This document shows positions 27,581-36,421 of a stretch of 64,000 bases of DNA, piece after piece. The notes below the pieces were generated by a model. It saw nothing but the letters and a program-made list of their open reading frames with translations, did no database searches and had not been told where the DNA came from. The position numbers and the translations under genes were made by a program. Each line of letters starts with the position of its first letter. The first letter of the stretch is position 1. The DNA lies in the NCBI RefSeq assembly GCF_000337775.1, contig NZ_AOLQ01000056.1, positions 24,292-88,291 of the forward strand, in the 5' to 3' direction. The stretch is from Haloarcula vallismortis ATCC 29715 (lineage in GTDB: Archaea; Halobacteriota; Halobacteria; Halobacteriales; Haloarculaceae).

Positions 27581-28399
27581 ATGGACCGCCGTACTGCGAG
27601 GCTACTCAACGGTTTGCTGGCGCTGTGTTGTCTCACGCTTGTCTTCGCGGCTGTGTCTCCGTTCGCCACTATCGACCCGCACTCGAAGAACCCGGTGGAT
27701 GAACGGTTCACGGTGCCTGAATCCGACGAATACCGGGCAACTGGTGCGGTTGTCGCGGACAGTGAGACAGCACTCGAATTCGAGGGCGCTGTGACCGCTG
27801 GCGGCGGGCGCTACCTGTCTCTTGGCGAAGGAACTGTCCGAACTGAACAGTATCAGGCGTCGCCGGGCGACCCGGTTTACAGGCGTATCATTGTCGAGGA
27901 TGACAGCCGCACCGACCGTCGACGAGCGCAGATCCAGAGCGAGCCCGGTTGGGAACTCCTTCGGGAGAACCAGACCGATGGGGCCGCCGAGTTCATCGTC
28001 AAGCAGGATTCAAATGATCTGGCAGGCGATGTTTCGGGAGCGGCGTCGGTAGTGGTCATGAGCCTGTATCTCGTCGGATACGAACAGGAAGCCGACACGG
28101 CTCAGGCAGCGACGGTCTACAAACCGAAAAACGGCTGGTACGAGGGGCGGAAAGCGTACCACGTCACCGGGACTACAGGGACCGTGCGAACAGTCGGTGA
28201 CACGACTGCCGTTCGCTCCGCAAGAGTTACGTTGAATCTGACGAGACCAGCGGGGACGTATGCGGAACTCGCTCTGGTGAGACTGACTGGCGACGCGCCG
28301 AAGACGTACCACCTCTCCTTCGAGTTCGAGTCGGGCGAGACGACAGTGCGTCGGCCGGCGTGGGTCACCGAGGTCAGAACCGACTCGGACGACAGATAG
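27581..28399 (+). CDS. Membrane protein of unknown function downstream of ABC genes
   Basis: 272 aa. A hydrophobic helix at the N terminus (LLNGLLALCCLTLVFAAVSPF) serves as a signal anchor. The following domain is extracellular-looking, with a possible second membrane segment around ASVVVMSLYLVGY, and sequons such as NQT and NLT. No cysteines in a pattern, no recognised family. The position and direction after the ABC-2 pair suggest an accessory role; this is context only. Confidence 0.65.
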   Translation: MDRRTARLLNGLLALCCLTLVFAAVSPFATIDPHSKNPVDERFTVPESDEYRATGAVVADSETALEFEGAVTAGGGRYLSLGEGTVRTEQYQASPGDPVYRRIIVEDDSRTDRRRAQIQSEPGWELLRENQTDGAAEFIVKQDSNDLAGDVSGAASVVVMSLYLVGYEQEADTAQAATVYKPKNGWYEGRKAYHVTGTTGTVRTVGDTTAVRSARVTLNLTRPAGTYAELALVRLTGDAPKTYHLSFEFESGETTVRRPAWVTEVRTDSDDR

Positions 28400-28615
28400 T
28401 CAGCGACGCATCGGAACAGATGACGACGTTGTACAGGCTGTGTGAAGCCGCTGTCTCTCGGCGAACCGTATGAAATCGACGCTGAAGCGCTGTGTCCGGA
28501 GATACAGGAATCAGTATGGAAACCTCCGTTTGGCCTTCCCGCCGCGAAGTGAAACCGCCGTGTCTGGCGAGTGTATGACCGGCTTTATTTCCTTCCCTGT
28601 GAACCTTCGGACAGA

Positions 28616-29167
28616 ATGGCATCCTACGATGCATTTGACCCGGCCGTCGAGATAAACGGGCAAACGGTACGTACGATAGTCCAGGAGGCGATGGGAAAGT
28701 TCTCAGAGGAGTACCGGGAGCGGGCGCTGACGGCACTTGCTGCGGAGGGAATCACCGAGCCAGCGGCTGACGAGTGGTACCCACAACAGGCCTGGCTGAA
28801 CGCGTTCGAGACGATTGCCGATGACCTACAACCGCATGTCCTCGACCGACTCGGCGAACAGATTCCCCGCGTCGCGGACTGGCCGAACGATTTCGATACT
28901 GTTCCGGACGGCCTCAAGTCGATAGATGAGGCCTACCAGCGTAATCACCGTGGCGGGGACATCGGACAGTATCGTTTCAAATCGCTGGGGAATCAGACCG
29001 GCGAAGTGACGTGTGAGAACCCGTATCCGTGCTTGTTTGATCGTGGTCTCATCCGTGGGGTTGCCCAGCAGTACGCGCCGGTCGACGCGTTCGTGTTCCT
29101 CGAAGAAACGGGTGAAACGTGTCGTCGGAACGGGGACGATGCGTGTACCTATACGGTCTACTGGTAG
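28616..29167 (+). CDS. V4R-like predicted sensor/binding protein
   Basis: 183 aa from the ATG at 28616; CTTTAT at about 28583 fits a TATA box 30 nt upstream. It is a soluble, acidic protein. The C-terminal part, CENPYPCLFDRGLIRGVAQQ and then ETGETCRRNGDDACTYTVYW, matches the way V4R/heme-NO-binding-like small-molecule domains end (C-R-x-x-GDDxCxY/F). Those domains bind small ligands or metals through the conserved Cys residues. This resemblance is from motif pattern only. It is convergent to the GbsR-like regulator. Confidence 0.6.
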   Translation: MASYDAFDPAVEINGQTVRTIVQEAMGKFSEEYRERALTALAAEGITEPAADEWYPQQAWLNAFETIADDLQPHVLDRLGEQIPRVADWPNDFDTVPDGLKSIDEAYQRNHRGGDIGQYRFKSLGNQTGEVTCENPYPCLFDRGLIRGVAQQYAPVDAFVFLEETGETCRRNGDDACTYTVYW

Positions 29168-29173
29168 CGGTGA

Positions 29174-29677
29174 CTATCGCTCGTAGGTCTCAAGTGCCTC
29201 ACGGAGTTCGGCGGCCGAGTACTCCGACGCGAGCTGTACGATCTCTTCTAGGTCTTCGTACGTCTCTCGGAGCTCTCGAATGCGTTCTTGCTCGCGAGTC
29301 TCAGTCGCCACCTGTTCTTCGGCCCGGTGGATGGTCCTGAGCGTCGTCTGGACTTCCCGCTGGATGTATTGCTGGAACACGTCCTGCAGAATAAACCAGA
29401 CTTCACGTTCAGCCTCGAACCGGACCCGCCTGCCGCCCCCCGTCGACGACTTGCGGTGGATGAGCCCGATACGCGACAGCGTCCGTGTGACGTTACTGAC
29501 CGTCGATTTCGCGTAGCCCGTCTCGTCGACGAGTTCTGGAATGGAAAGCGGGTCTGATGCGAAGTACAGCACACCGTATATACGCCCGGAACTTCGGCTG
29601 AGACCGTACACCTCGGCCGACTGCTCCATCGATTCGATGACGCGTTCCCGTGCGACCGAACTGTCAGCATCACTCAT
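29174..29677 (-). CDS. GbsR/MarR-type transcriptional regulator
   Basis: 167 aa. A winged helix (residues about 25-80: GRIYGVLYFASDPLSIPELVDETGYAKSTVSNV, then TLSRIGLIHR and a basic wing GGGRRVRF) is followed by a long, charged C-terminal coiled-coil helix for dimerisation. The family was named for regulators of glycine betaine synthesis or uptake; in haloarchaea it is abundant and functions vary. It is divergent from the ArsR-like gene at 29822, sharing a 144-bp promoter region. Confidence 0.85.
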   Translation of the reverse strand: MSDADSSVARERVIESMEQSAEVYGLSRSSGRIYGVLYFASDPLSIPELVDETGYAKSTVSNVTRTLSRIGLIHRKSSTGGGRRVRFEAEREVWFILQDVFQQYIQREVQTTLRTIHRAEEQVATETREQERIRELRETYEDLEEIVQLASEYSAAELREALETYER

Positions 29678-29821
29678 GCATCCGAACCGGCTGCCCTGTT
29701 TGCCGCCTGTCCTGCTGCGTCATACTTCTGGGTATTAATTCCGTAAGTATTAAATTGTTTGATTGGTTTGTTCGGATTGAGCCGAACAAGCAGAAACAGT
29801 CGCCAACACCCCCAACAATCA

Positions 29822-30175
29822 ATGGCAAGTGTCTTCCCCCACCACCCACCGGTTGACTATGCACCCCGAGAGCAGACGAGCGTCGTAGTCAACGGTACCG
29901 AACCGACTGACGTTCTGCAGATTCTCTCGTCCGAGGCCGCTCAGGAGGTACTGGGGGCGGTCAGGGATGAACCGAAGACCGCATCGGATATTGCCGACGC
30001 AGTCGACCGCTCGCTCCAGAGCGTCTCCTATCATCTCGACCGCCTCTGTGAAGCTGACCTTATCGAACCTGCCGAAACATGGTACTCTGAGAAAGGGACG
30101 GAGATGACGGTGTACGCCCTCGCCACGGAACGACTTGTCGTGCAACTCGGTGGCAGCGCTGACCGGTCCGTGTAG
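29822..30175 (+). CDS. ArsR-like winged-helix regulator
   Basis: About 117 aa from the ATG at 29822 (MASVFPHHPPVDYAPREQ). The wHTH spans TDVLQILSSEAAQEVLGAV, TASDIADAVDRSLQSVSYHL and LIEPAETWYSEKGTEMTVYAL; the pattern is that of haloarchaeal ArsR-family regulators. No obvious metal-binding cysteines, so a metal sensor is unlikely. Effector unknown. Confidence 0.8.
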   Translation: MASVFPHHPPVDYAPREQTSVVVNGTEPTDVLQILSSEAAQEVLGAVRDEPKTASDIADAVDRSLQSVSYHLDRLCEADLIEPAETWYSEKGTEMTVYALATERLVVQLGGSADRSV

Positions 30176-30294
30176 CGACACTGGCCGTTTCGACGCTGCC
30201 TGTAACTGGGTTCGCAGTTTAGTCCAGACAGCCCCGGTTTCGCTGTCGGGACAGAGACAAACAGACCTATTGGATCGCTTTTCGTACGCCAAAT

Positions 30295-31170
30295 ATGGAC
30301 GACGGGACGGGCACGGAACGACCGAAGGCGACAGTACTACAGCGGGTTTCGAGCGTACTAGACGCCGATGCGCACGACGCAACGGAACTCGATGGCGGAG
30401 AAGTTGGGTCGGTCTACCGTGTGTCGTTTTCCGACCGCCCTGACGTAGCGGTGAAGGTCGACGACTCGCCACTCGGAATCGAGGCGGCAATGCTTCAGTA
30501 CCTCGACCGTAGCACGCCGCTGCCCGTACCAGCGGTCCTCCACGTCGAACCGGAACTGCTGGTGATGTCGTTCATCGGTGGCGACGACCGGTTCTGCGAG
30601 CGGGCTGAACGCGACCTCGCGCGCCACATCGCGTCTCTCCACGCTGTCTCGGCTGAGGCCTTTGGCTTTCCGTTCGATACCCTCTCGGGCCCGTTCAGCC
30701 AGCCAAACCCATGGACTGATTCGTGGGTCGACTTCTTCCGCGAGCGACGGCTACTCCCGTTCGCAAGGGCTGCACGGAACGCTGGCGTCCTGCCAGCCAC
30801 CGAGTTCGACCGGGTGCAGCAACTGGCGGACACGCTCGACACCCGACTCGTCGAACCGGCCACGCCGTCGCTGCTGCACGGCGATATCTACCCCGGAAAC
30901 GTTGTCGTGGCCGACGGAACCGTTCGCGCCGTCCTCGACCCGGCGATATATTTCGGCCACGCCGAACTGGACTTGGCGTACGTCAGCCGACTGGAGTCAA
31001 TCGGTGACGCCTTCTTCGATGAATACTGCCGCCACCGTGACATCTCGGCGGGATACTTCGAGAAACGACGCGACGTATACGTCGCATTCCACGCGCTAGA
31101 GAACGTCCGGTTTTTCGGCGACGACGGACTCCCGAGGCTCGAGAGTGCGTTGGACCGTCTCGGTCTATAA
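30295..31170 (+). CDS. Fructosamine kinase-family phosphotransferase
   Basis: 291 aa with the aminoglycoside phosphotransferase-like kinase fold. N-lobe: VGSVYRVSFSDRPDVAVKV (Lys as ATP anchor), then catalytic loop LLHGDIYPGNVVV and metal-binding DPAIYFGHAELDLAYV. The HGD(I/L)xxGN plus DPAxYxGHxExDLA combination is characteristic of the fructosamine/ketosamine 3-kinase family, which repairs early glycation products by phosphorylating them. The specific substrate is inferred from the family. It is convergent to the sugar porter. Confidence 0.85.
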   Translation: MDDGTGTERPKATVLQRVSSVLDADAHDATELDGGEVGSVYRVSFSDRPDVAVKVDDSPLGIEAAMLQYLDRSTPLPVPAVLHVEPELLVMSFIGGDDRFCERAERDLARHIASLHAVSAEAFGFPFDTLSGPFSQPNPWTDSWVDFFRERRLLPFARAARNAGVLPATEFDRVQQLADTLDTRLVEPATPSLLHGDIYPGNVVVADGTVRAVLDPAIYFGHAELDLAYVSRLESIGDAFFDEYCRHRDISAGYFEKRRDVYVAFHALENVRFFGDDGLPRLESALDRLGL

Positions 31171-31212
31171 AAGCCAAAACGGTGGCCTTCGCCTCCCGTT
31201 CTGATACCCGGT

Positions 31213-32592
31213 TCAGTCAGCCAGCGAGATGTTCTGCCGGAGGTCGTCTTCGATTGCCTCCAGCGTCCGGCCCTTCGTTTCGGGGACGTAGCTGTAGACA
31301 AACACCAGTCCCACGAGACTACAGAGGCCAAACAGCCAGAACGTCGCAGCGGTTCCGACGCCGTCTGTCAGAACGGGGAACGTCAGCGATACGAGGAGAT
31401 TTGCACCCCAGTTGGCGACGGTGACGACACCCATCGCTGACCCGCGAACGGACAGCGGGTATATTTCTGAGATCAGGAGCCAGAAGACCGGGCCGAGCCC
31501 GATGGCGAAGAAGGACACGAACAGCATCAGACTGATCGTGGCGATGATGCCGAGGCCCCCGCCGAGACCGGGGAGGTAGAACACGGTACCGAGGACGACG
31601 AGTGTCGCAACCATCCCACCGACACCGACAAGGAGCAGTCGGCGACGACCGACACGGTCGACGAGCAGGATCGCCACGACGGTCATCACCACGTTGATCG
31701 TCCCGATTCCGACTGTCGCAAGGATCGAGGCTACGTTCCCGAGGCCGGTAGACTCGAGAATCGTCGGGGCGTAGTAAATGACCGCGTTGATGCCGGTAAT
31801 CTGCTGGAACACGGCGAGTCCGAGCCCGACCACGAGTGCTGGGCGGAGCCACGGAGCCAGCAGGTCCCGAACGCCGGTTTCGGACTGTGTCTCGACGGTC
31901 TCTTCAATCTCGTCGAGTTCCTGCTCGACGCCACTGGACCGTGTCCGCTCGAGGACCGCTCTGGCCTCGTCTTTCTGCCCATGCTCGAAGAGCCAGCGTG
32001 GGCTCTCGGGCATTTTCAGGATGCCGATGGCGAGCACGACGGCCGGGACCATCCCGGCACCGAGCATCCAGCGCCACGCGCCGGCGTCGGCGAACGCGTA
32101 ATTGACGAAATACGAGAGCAGGATTCCGGTGGTCACCATGAGCTGATTGAGCGAGGTGAGCCCGCCGCGAATGCTGGGCGGCGCGATTTCGGAGATGTAC
32201 AGCGGCCCAACGATTGAGGCGAAGCCGATGGCGACGCCGTCGATAAGCCGACCGGCGACGAGGACGGGGACGTTCGGCGCGACGGCCATCGTGAACGACC
32301 CGACGAAGAATACGATGGCCGCAATGAGGATGAGGCGGCGGCGACCGAGACGGTCGGCTAACTGGCCACCCACGGCCGCACCGGCCGCGGCCCCGGCCAT
32401 CGCGCCACTGACGATGATCCCCTCGACGAGCGGCGACATGACGAACGAGTCCTGAATGAACAGGAACGCGCCCGAGATGATCCCGGTGTCGAACCCGAAC
32501 AACAGTCCGTTCAGCGCAGCTAACGCGGAGACGACGTAAATGAACCGGTCGCCGTCACCGCGGAGGACATTACGGATGGTGGCTGTGGACAT
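31213..32592 (-). CDS. MFS sugar porter
   Basis: 459 aa, 12 hydrophobic helices. Sugar porter signatures: LLFGFDTGIISGA in helix 1, ADRLGRRRLILIA after helix 2 (the R-x-G-R-R-x loop), MPESPRWLFEHG before the central loop, QQITGINAVIYYAP in helix 7, VDRVGRRRLLLVG (second half) and VPETKGRTLE at the C terminus. These define proton- or sodium-coupled hexose/pentose/polyol uptake. A TATA box is about 30 nt upstream of the start. Confidence 0.93.
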   Translation of the reverse strand: MSTATIRNVLRGDGDRFIYVVSALAALNGLLFGFDTGIISGAFLFIQDSFVMSPLVEGIIVSGAMAGAAAGAAVGGQLADRLGRRRLILIAAIVFFVGSFTMAVAPNVPVLVAGRLIDGVAIGFASIVGPLYISEIAPPSIRGGLTSLNQLMVTTGILLSYFVNYAFADAGAWRWMLGAGMVPAVVLAIGILKMPESPRWLFEHGQKDEARAVLERTRSSGVEQELDEIEETVETQSETGVRDLLAPWLRPALVVGLGLAVFQQITGINAVIYYAPTILESTGLGNVASILATVGIGTINVVMTVVAILLVDRVGRRRLLLVGVGGMVATLVVLGTVFYLPGLGGGLGIIATISLMLFVSFFAIGLGPVFWLLISEIYPLSVRGSAMGVVTVANWGANLLVSLTFPVLTDGVGTAATFWLFGLCSLVGLVFVYSYVPETKGRTLEAIEDDLRQNISLAD

Positions 32593-32617
32593 CTATGTAA
32601 AATTGAACTCGAATCTG

Positions 32618-32625
32618 TGTAAAAG
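32618..32625 (-). promoter_or_regulatory. TATA box of the sugar porter
   Basis: CTTTTACA on the minus strand about 30 nt before the ATG at 32592, consistent with a short-leader or leaderless mRNA. Confidence 0.5.
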
Positions 32626-32740
32626 TCTTTCCAAGTCTATTTGCACGACGGCGGAGCCTCGGGGTGACCTGCTTTCGGTGCGGGACTGATATTCAGCTAC
32701 AGCCGTCAGCGCACGGGTCCGGGATGAGCGACCATTCCTA

Positions 32741-33946
32741 TCACTCAACTGCACCTTCTGTAATGACTTTCGCGAGGTGCTCCCGGTCGAACAGATGCGT
32801 CTCTGTAAACTCTTCAGGGAAGTAGCGCTTTGCGTACCGTTCAATCATAAACAGGTTATGCAGCGGGCCGGTGTAGATCGGGCCACCCCGAAACACCCTG
32901 TCATTCTGGACGGCCCGCAACTGGCTGCCCACTTCGTGGTCTTTCATGTACCCGAGCACTGAGTTCTCGAACTCCTCACGGGTCTTCCCTTCTCGATGAT
33001 ATCGCAGAAGCAGTGAGTCAGGGTCTATCTCCAGTAACGTCTCGTAATCGAGCGATTCTGAGCCGGAGTACCCCTCGACTCCAGTATCGGCAAAGGCGTC
33101 GGAAATTCCGAGCGTGTGGAAGTGTTCCTTGTTTGCCCCGTTTCCGCTGATCCGATATGGCGTGAAATCCTCCGGTTTCTCGCCGGCGAACACCAGCGCG
33201 GCGTTTGGTCTGTCCGCTGGTGCCGGGAGCCGAGCCTGCACCGTTTCGACCAGTTCGTCATGTACCGAGCGGATCGCCTCGAAGCGCGCCCGTTCCTGAA
33301 CCATCTCTGCGACTTTCTCGAACGCCTCGTACAGGCTGTAGTACTGGTAGTCGTGCCAGTCGTCGGTCCGCCGGAAGATGAGATTCCCGAGAAACGGCGC
33401 GACGTTCTCCTGAATCTCTGTGAGGTCAGACTGCTCCCACGCCCCGAGCCAGTCGATGAGTGCGTTGGGATCGATGAGGTGCAGGTCGGCGTCTATCTCG
33501 TAGAACAGCTCCTTCGAGACGCCGTCGTTCCAGAGCTGTGTGAGCCCGTCGAGGTCGATAGACACTCCATCTAGTTCCTCGTAGTGCAGCGTCTTGTACC
33601 GCCCACGGTACCAGATTGACTGCACTGCGTCGCCGTGGCCGAGTGCGACCAACATATCGATGTAGTCCGCGGTGAACGGGGCGATTGTCTCGGGTACAGA
33701 GTCGAACTCGACGGTACCGACTGGCTCCATCGTCACCGAATACGACCCGTCGGAACCCGCTGATGCGGTCGCAGTAGCGCTTGTTTCGGTATCCGTGGCA
33801 GTGTCGCTGGCCTCCGTCGCTGACGACTCCTGACCGCTGTCGCCCAAGCATCCGGCGACCACTCCGCCACCAACGAGCGCCCCACTACCTTTCACAATGT
33901 CTCTCCGTGTCAGTCGCTCGAACGGTGCGGTATCCGAGTCTGTCAT
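32741..33946 (-). CDS. Iron/siderophore-type ABC substrate-binding lipoprotein, paralogue 3
   Basis: 401 aa. Tat motif TRRDIVKGSGALVGGG leads to the lipobox VAGC, then a Ser/Thr-rich linker and a type III (FecB/BtuF-like) binding fold. The core reads SVTMEPVGTVEFDSVPETI, DYIDMLVALGHGDAV, ENVAPFLGNLIF and a C-terminal YTGPLHNLFMIERYAKRYFPEEF, matching the other two paralogues along the full length. The last of three overlapping genes (its ATG overlaps the stop of its predecessor by 4 bp). No cognate permease or ATPase is in the window, so it must share a transporter encoded elsewhere. Confidence 0.88.
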   Translation of the reverse strand: MTDSDTAPFERLTRRDIVKGSGALVGGGVVAGCLGDSGQESSATEASDTATDTETSATATASAGSDGSYSVTMEPVGTVEFDSVPETIAPFTADYIDMLVALGHGDAVQSIWYRGRYKTLHYEELDGVSIDLDGLTQLWNDGVSKELFYEIDADLHLIDPNALIDWLGAWEQSDLTEIQENVAPFLGNLIFRRTDDWHDYQYYSLYEAFEKVAEMVQERARFEAIRSVHDELVETVQARLPAPADRPNAALVFAGEKPEDFTPYRISGNGANKEHFHTLGISDAFADTGVEGYSGSESLDYETLLEIDPDSLLLRYHREGKTREEFENSVLGYMKDHEVGSQLRAVQNDRVFRGGPIYTGPLHNLFMIERYAKRYFPEEFTETHLFDREHLAKVITEGAVE

Positions 33947-35133
33947 TCGAACTCACCTGTGACAATATCGGCGAGTTGCTGCCGGTCGAAGAGTTCGGCG
34001 TCGGAAGTCACGTCGCCGAAAACATCCGGATAGAGCTGTTGGGCCGCCCGTTCGGTCAAGAAGAAATTGTGAATCGGACCCTGGCGGAGGTAGCCGCCGC
34101 GATACACGCGCCCGTTCTGTACCGCAGTCAGTTGACTGCCGACGCTGTGGTCTTGCATGAACTGCAGGACGGTCTCCCGGAACTCGGTCGCTGATTTCCG
34201 CTCGTGGCCGCGGATGAGGATAACGTCTGGATCGACCGACAGAAGCGTTTCGTAGTCGTATTCGCCCCGATTGGTCGTACTGAGGTTGTCGATATCGGTT
34301 CCGGCAAGCGCATCAGTAACGCCGAGGTCACGCCATTGTTTCTTGCTCGTGCCCTTGTCGCTCAGGCGATAGGGGGAGAACGATTCCGGTTCGTCGCTTC
34401 CCTCATACGTAAGAAGGACGTTTGGACGCTCCTCCGCCGGCGGGAGTTGATTCTGCAGGTCTGTGATATAGTCGTCGTGCAGTTGTTTGAACGTCTCGTA
34501 GCGCTCCCGTTCCTGAAAGACCTCCGCGACCGTCTCGAAGGCCTCATAAAGCGTGTAATACCGGTAATCGTGCCACTCATCGGAGCGACGGAATATCATG
34601 TTTCCGACGAACGGAGCGACGTTCTCGGCGATCTCGTCGACGTCTGACTGGGACCAGTCGAACCAGTTGACGAGCATCTGTGGGTCATAGAGGTGCACGT
34701 CGCTGTCGAGTTCGTAGAACTCCTCTTTCGTTCGGACCGCTGGATTCGCGTCGATTGTCCCCTGATCGACGGACACACCGGGGAGCTCATCGTAGACGTA
34801 CGTGTAGTAGCGGTCTGCCCCGCCGAGACCTGTGAGGCCATCGGCCTGCCCGAGGGCCACGCCCATATCGGCGTAGGCGCCACCGTAAGGAAGCCATCGC
34901 TCGGGCATCGTCTGGAACGTCACTTCACCGACTGGCTCCATGGAGACGGTATATGCTTCCGTCTCTGTTGCTGTGGCTGTCTCAGCTGTCGCTCCGTTCT
35001 CGGTGGCAGTGGTTTCTGTCGCGGTATCGCCAGCACAGCCGGCGAGCAAACTGCCGCCCGCGATTACCCCGGCCCCCTTGATGTAGTCTCTGCGTGTCGG
35101 CCGTTCACGCGGCGTTTTTTCGCCGTCAGTCAC
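33943..35133 (-). CDS. Iron/siderophore-type ABC substrate-binding lipoprotein, paralogue 2
   Basis: 396 aa. Tat lipoprotein signal (TRRDYIKGAGVIAGGSLLAGC). Mature domain: YTVSMEPVGEVTFQTMPERW, GGAYADMGVALGQADGLTGLG, DEIAENVAPFVGNMIFRRSDEWHDYRY (written here in parts), and RQGPIHNFFLTERAAQQLYPDVFG. Same architecture as its neighbours, with a divergent ligand-facing loop between residues about 90 and 130, which suggests a different ligand or form of chelate. Both ends overlap neighbouring genes by 4 bp. Confidence 0.88.
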   Translation of the reverse strand: MTDGEKTPRERPTRRDYIKGAGVIAGGSLLAGCAGDTATETTATENGATAETATATETEAYTVSMEPVGEVTFQTMPERWLPYGGAYADMGVALGQADGLTGLGGADRYYTYVYDELPGVSVDQGTIDANPAVRTKEEFYELDSDVHLYDPQMLVNWFDWSQSDVDEIAENVAPFVGNMIFRRSDEWHDYRYYTLYEAFETVAEVFQERERYETFKQLHDDYITDLQNQLPPAEERPNVLLTYEGSDEPESFSPYRLSDKGTSKKQWRDLGVTDALAGTDIDNLSTTNRGEYDYETLLSVDPDVILIRGHERKSATEFRETVLQFMQDHSVGSQLTAVQNGRVYRGGYLRQGPIHNFFLTERAAQQLYPDVFGDVTSDAELFDRQQLADIVTGEFE

Positions 35134-36380
35134 TGTTTCTCACCCGTTATTATGTCAGCAACGCGCTGGCGGTCGAACAGCTGTTCCTCGGCGGGAATTT
35201 CGGGATAGGGACCCCCGTCGACGTAGCCCGGCCACTCACCGAACTCGTCGGGATACAGCTGTTTCGCGGTCATCTCCGTCTGGAACAGGTTCAGAATCGG
35301 CCCCTGTCGACGAGCCCCCTGAGCGAATATTCGCCCTTGCTTGACGGCGGTGAGTTTCCTCGTCACCTCGTCGTTTTCCAATTGTGACCGAATCTCGTCG
35401 AGATTGTGGGACCCTGCCATTGGTCCGAGGACAAGCAGCACGTCCGGATCGGCTTCAAGCAGCAGTTCGGAGTCGAGCGTGATGTTCCGACCGTCATCGC
35501 CGTACCCGTCACCGACGGCATCGGCTAACGCATCGGTCGCACCCAGCGGGCGGGTGTGGGCAGCGTAGTAGCCCGGATGGTTCATCTTATAGCCCCAGAC
35601 GTCCTCGCCGGATGTGGAGAACAGGACCAGGGCGGCGCTCGGTCGGTCACCTTCCGGCGGAAGGCCCGCGGCAATGGTCTCCATCATCGAATCGCGGACA
35701 GAGCTGAACGCCCCGTATCGCTCCCCTTCTCGGAAGACCTCGGCGAGCTTTCCGAAGATCTCCCAGAGCGTGTAGTATTCGTACGTATCCGACCAGCCGG
35801 ATGGCGGGTCCTGGTGCGTGCCGCTGAGTGTGTTTCCGAACCACGGGCCAACGTTCGACCCAATTTCCCGGAGGCTGCTGTTGTCCCACCCCTCGGCTGT
35901 CGCAACCTTTGCCGGGTCAGCTATGTGGACATCGCTGTCGAGTTCGTACAGTTCCTCCTTCGATGGTGGCCACGAGGAATACAGGTCCTCCCAGTCGATT
36001 GAGACTCCGTCGAGTCGGTGAAGGAACTTCTGATACAGCGACTGGTGGTACCCGGGCGCGTGCATGGCGTTAATCGCGTCGCCTCGACCGAGTGCGACCA
36101 GCATATCTACGTGATGGCCCAGTATCGTGAACACGTTCTGGGGAACCGATTCGAACTCGACGGTCCCCGCGGGTGACATTGTAACAGAGTACCCGTCGTC
36201 ACCCGCTGTCGGTTCGGCTGTTGCGGACGACTGTCCTCCCGAGTCTGTCCGGGACGGGGCTGACTCTGGGTCGGACTGATTGACACAGCCCGCTAGCAAG
36301 CCGCCAGCCACCGCTGCGCCGCTATACTTCATGTAGTCACGTCTCGTCGGGGACTTGTGGTCCGGATAGTCTTTCGACAT
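35130..36380 (-). CDS. Iron/siderophore-type ABC substrate-binding lipoprotein, paralogue 1 (operon leader)
   Basis: 416 aa. Tat lipoprotein (TRRDYMKYSGAAVAGGLLAGC). Domain: YSVTMSPAGTVEFESVPQNV, HHVDMLVALGRGDAI, IGSNVGPWFGNTLSG, and RQGPILNLFQTEMTAKQLYPDEF. The start codon at 36380 follows a TATA box by 25 nt, so the transcript is probably leaderless. Two 14-bp palindromes matching DtxR/IdeR iron boxes flank that TATA box, so the whole operon should be repressed by iron. Iron-chelate binding is therefore a good, but still inferred, function. Confidence 0.9.
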   Translation of the reverse strand: MSKDYPDHKSPTRRDYMKYSGAAVAGGLLAGCVNQSDPESAPSRTDSGGQSSATAEPTAGDDGYSVTMSPAGTVEFESVPQNVFTILGHHVDMLVALGRGDAINAMHAPGYHQSLYQKFLHRLDGVSIDWEDLYSSWPPSKEELYELDSDVHIADPAKVATAEGWDNSSLREIGSNVGPWFGNTLSGTHQDPPSGWSDTYEYYTLWEIFGKLAEVFREGERYGAFSSVRDSMMETIAAGLPPEGDRPSAALVLFSTSGEDVWGYKMNHPGYYAAHTRPLGATDALADAVGDGYGDDGRNITLDSELLLEADPDVLLVLGPMAGSHNLDEIRSQLENDEVTRKLTAVKQGRIFAQGARRQGPILNLFQTEMTAKQLYPDEFGEWPGYVDGGPYPEIPAEEQLFDRQRVADIITGEKQ

Positions 36381-36385
36381 AAATG

Positions 36386-36399
36386 TTAGGCCAGCCTAA
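36386..36399. promoter_or_regulatory. Iron box (DtxR/SirR-type operator), promoter-proximal
   Basis: TTAGGCCAGCCTAA, a perfect 5-bp inverted repeat around a 4-bp core, with the TTAGG...CCTAA arms of the DtxR/IdeR consensus. It lies between the TATA box and the start codon of the binding-protein operon, where a bound repressor would block the initiation complex. Confidence 0.65.
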
Positions 36400-36400
36400 A

Positions 36401-36410
36401 AATATATAAC
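36401..36410 (-). promoter_or_regulatory. TATA box of the binding-protein operon
   Basis: GTTATATATT on the minus strand, centred about 25 nt before the ATG at 36380; sandwiched between the two iron boxes. Confidence 0.65.
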
Positions 36411-36421
36411 TGCTTCGGAAT

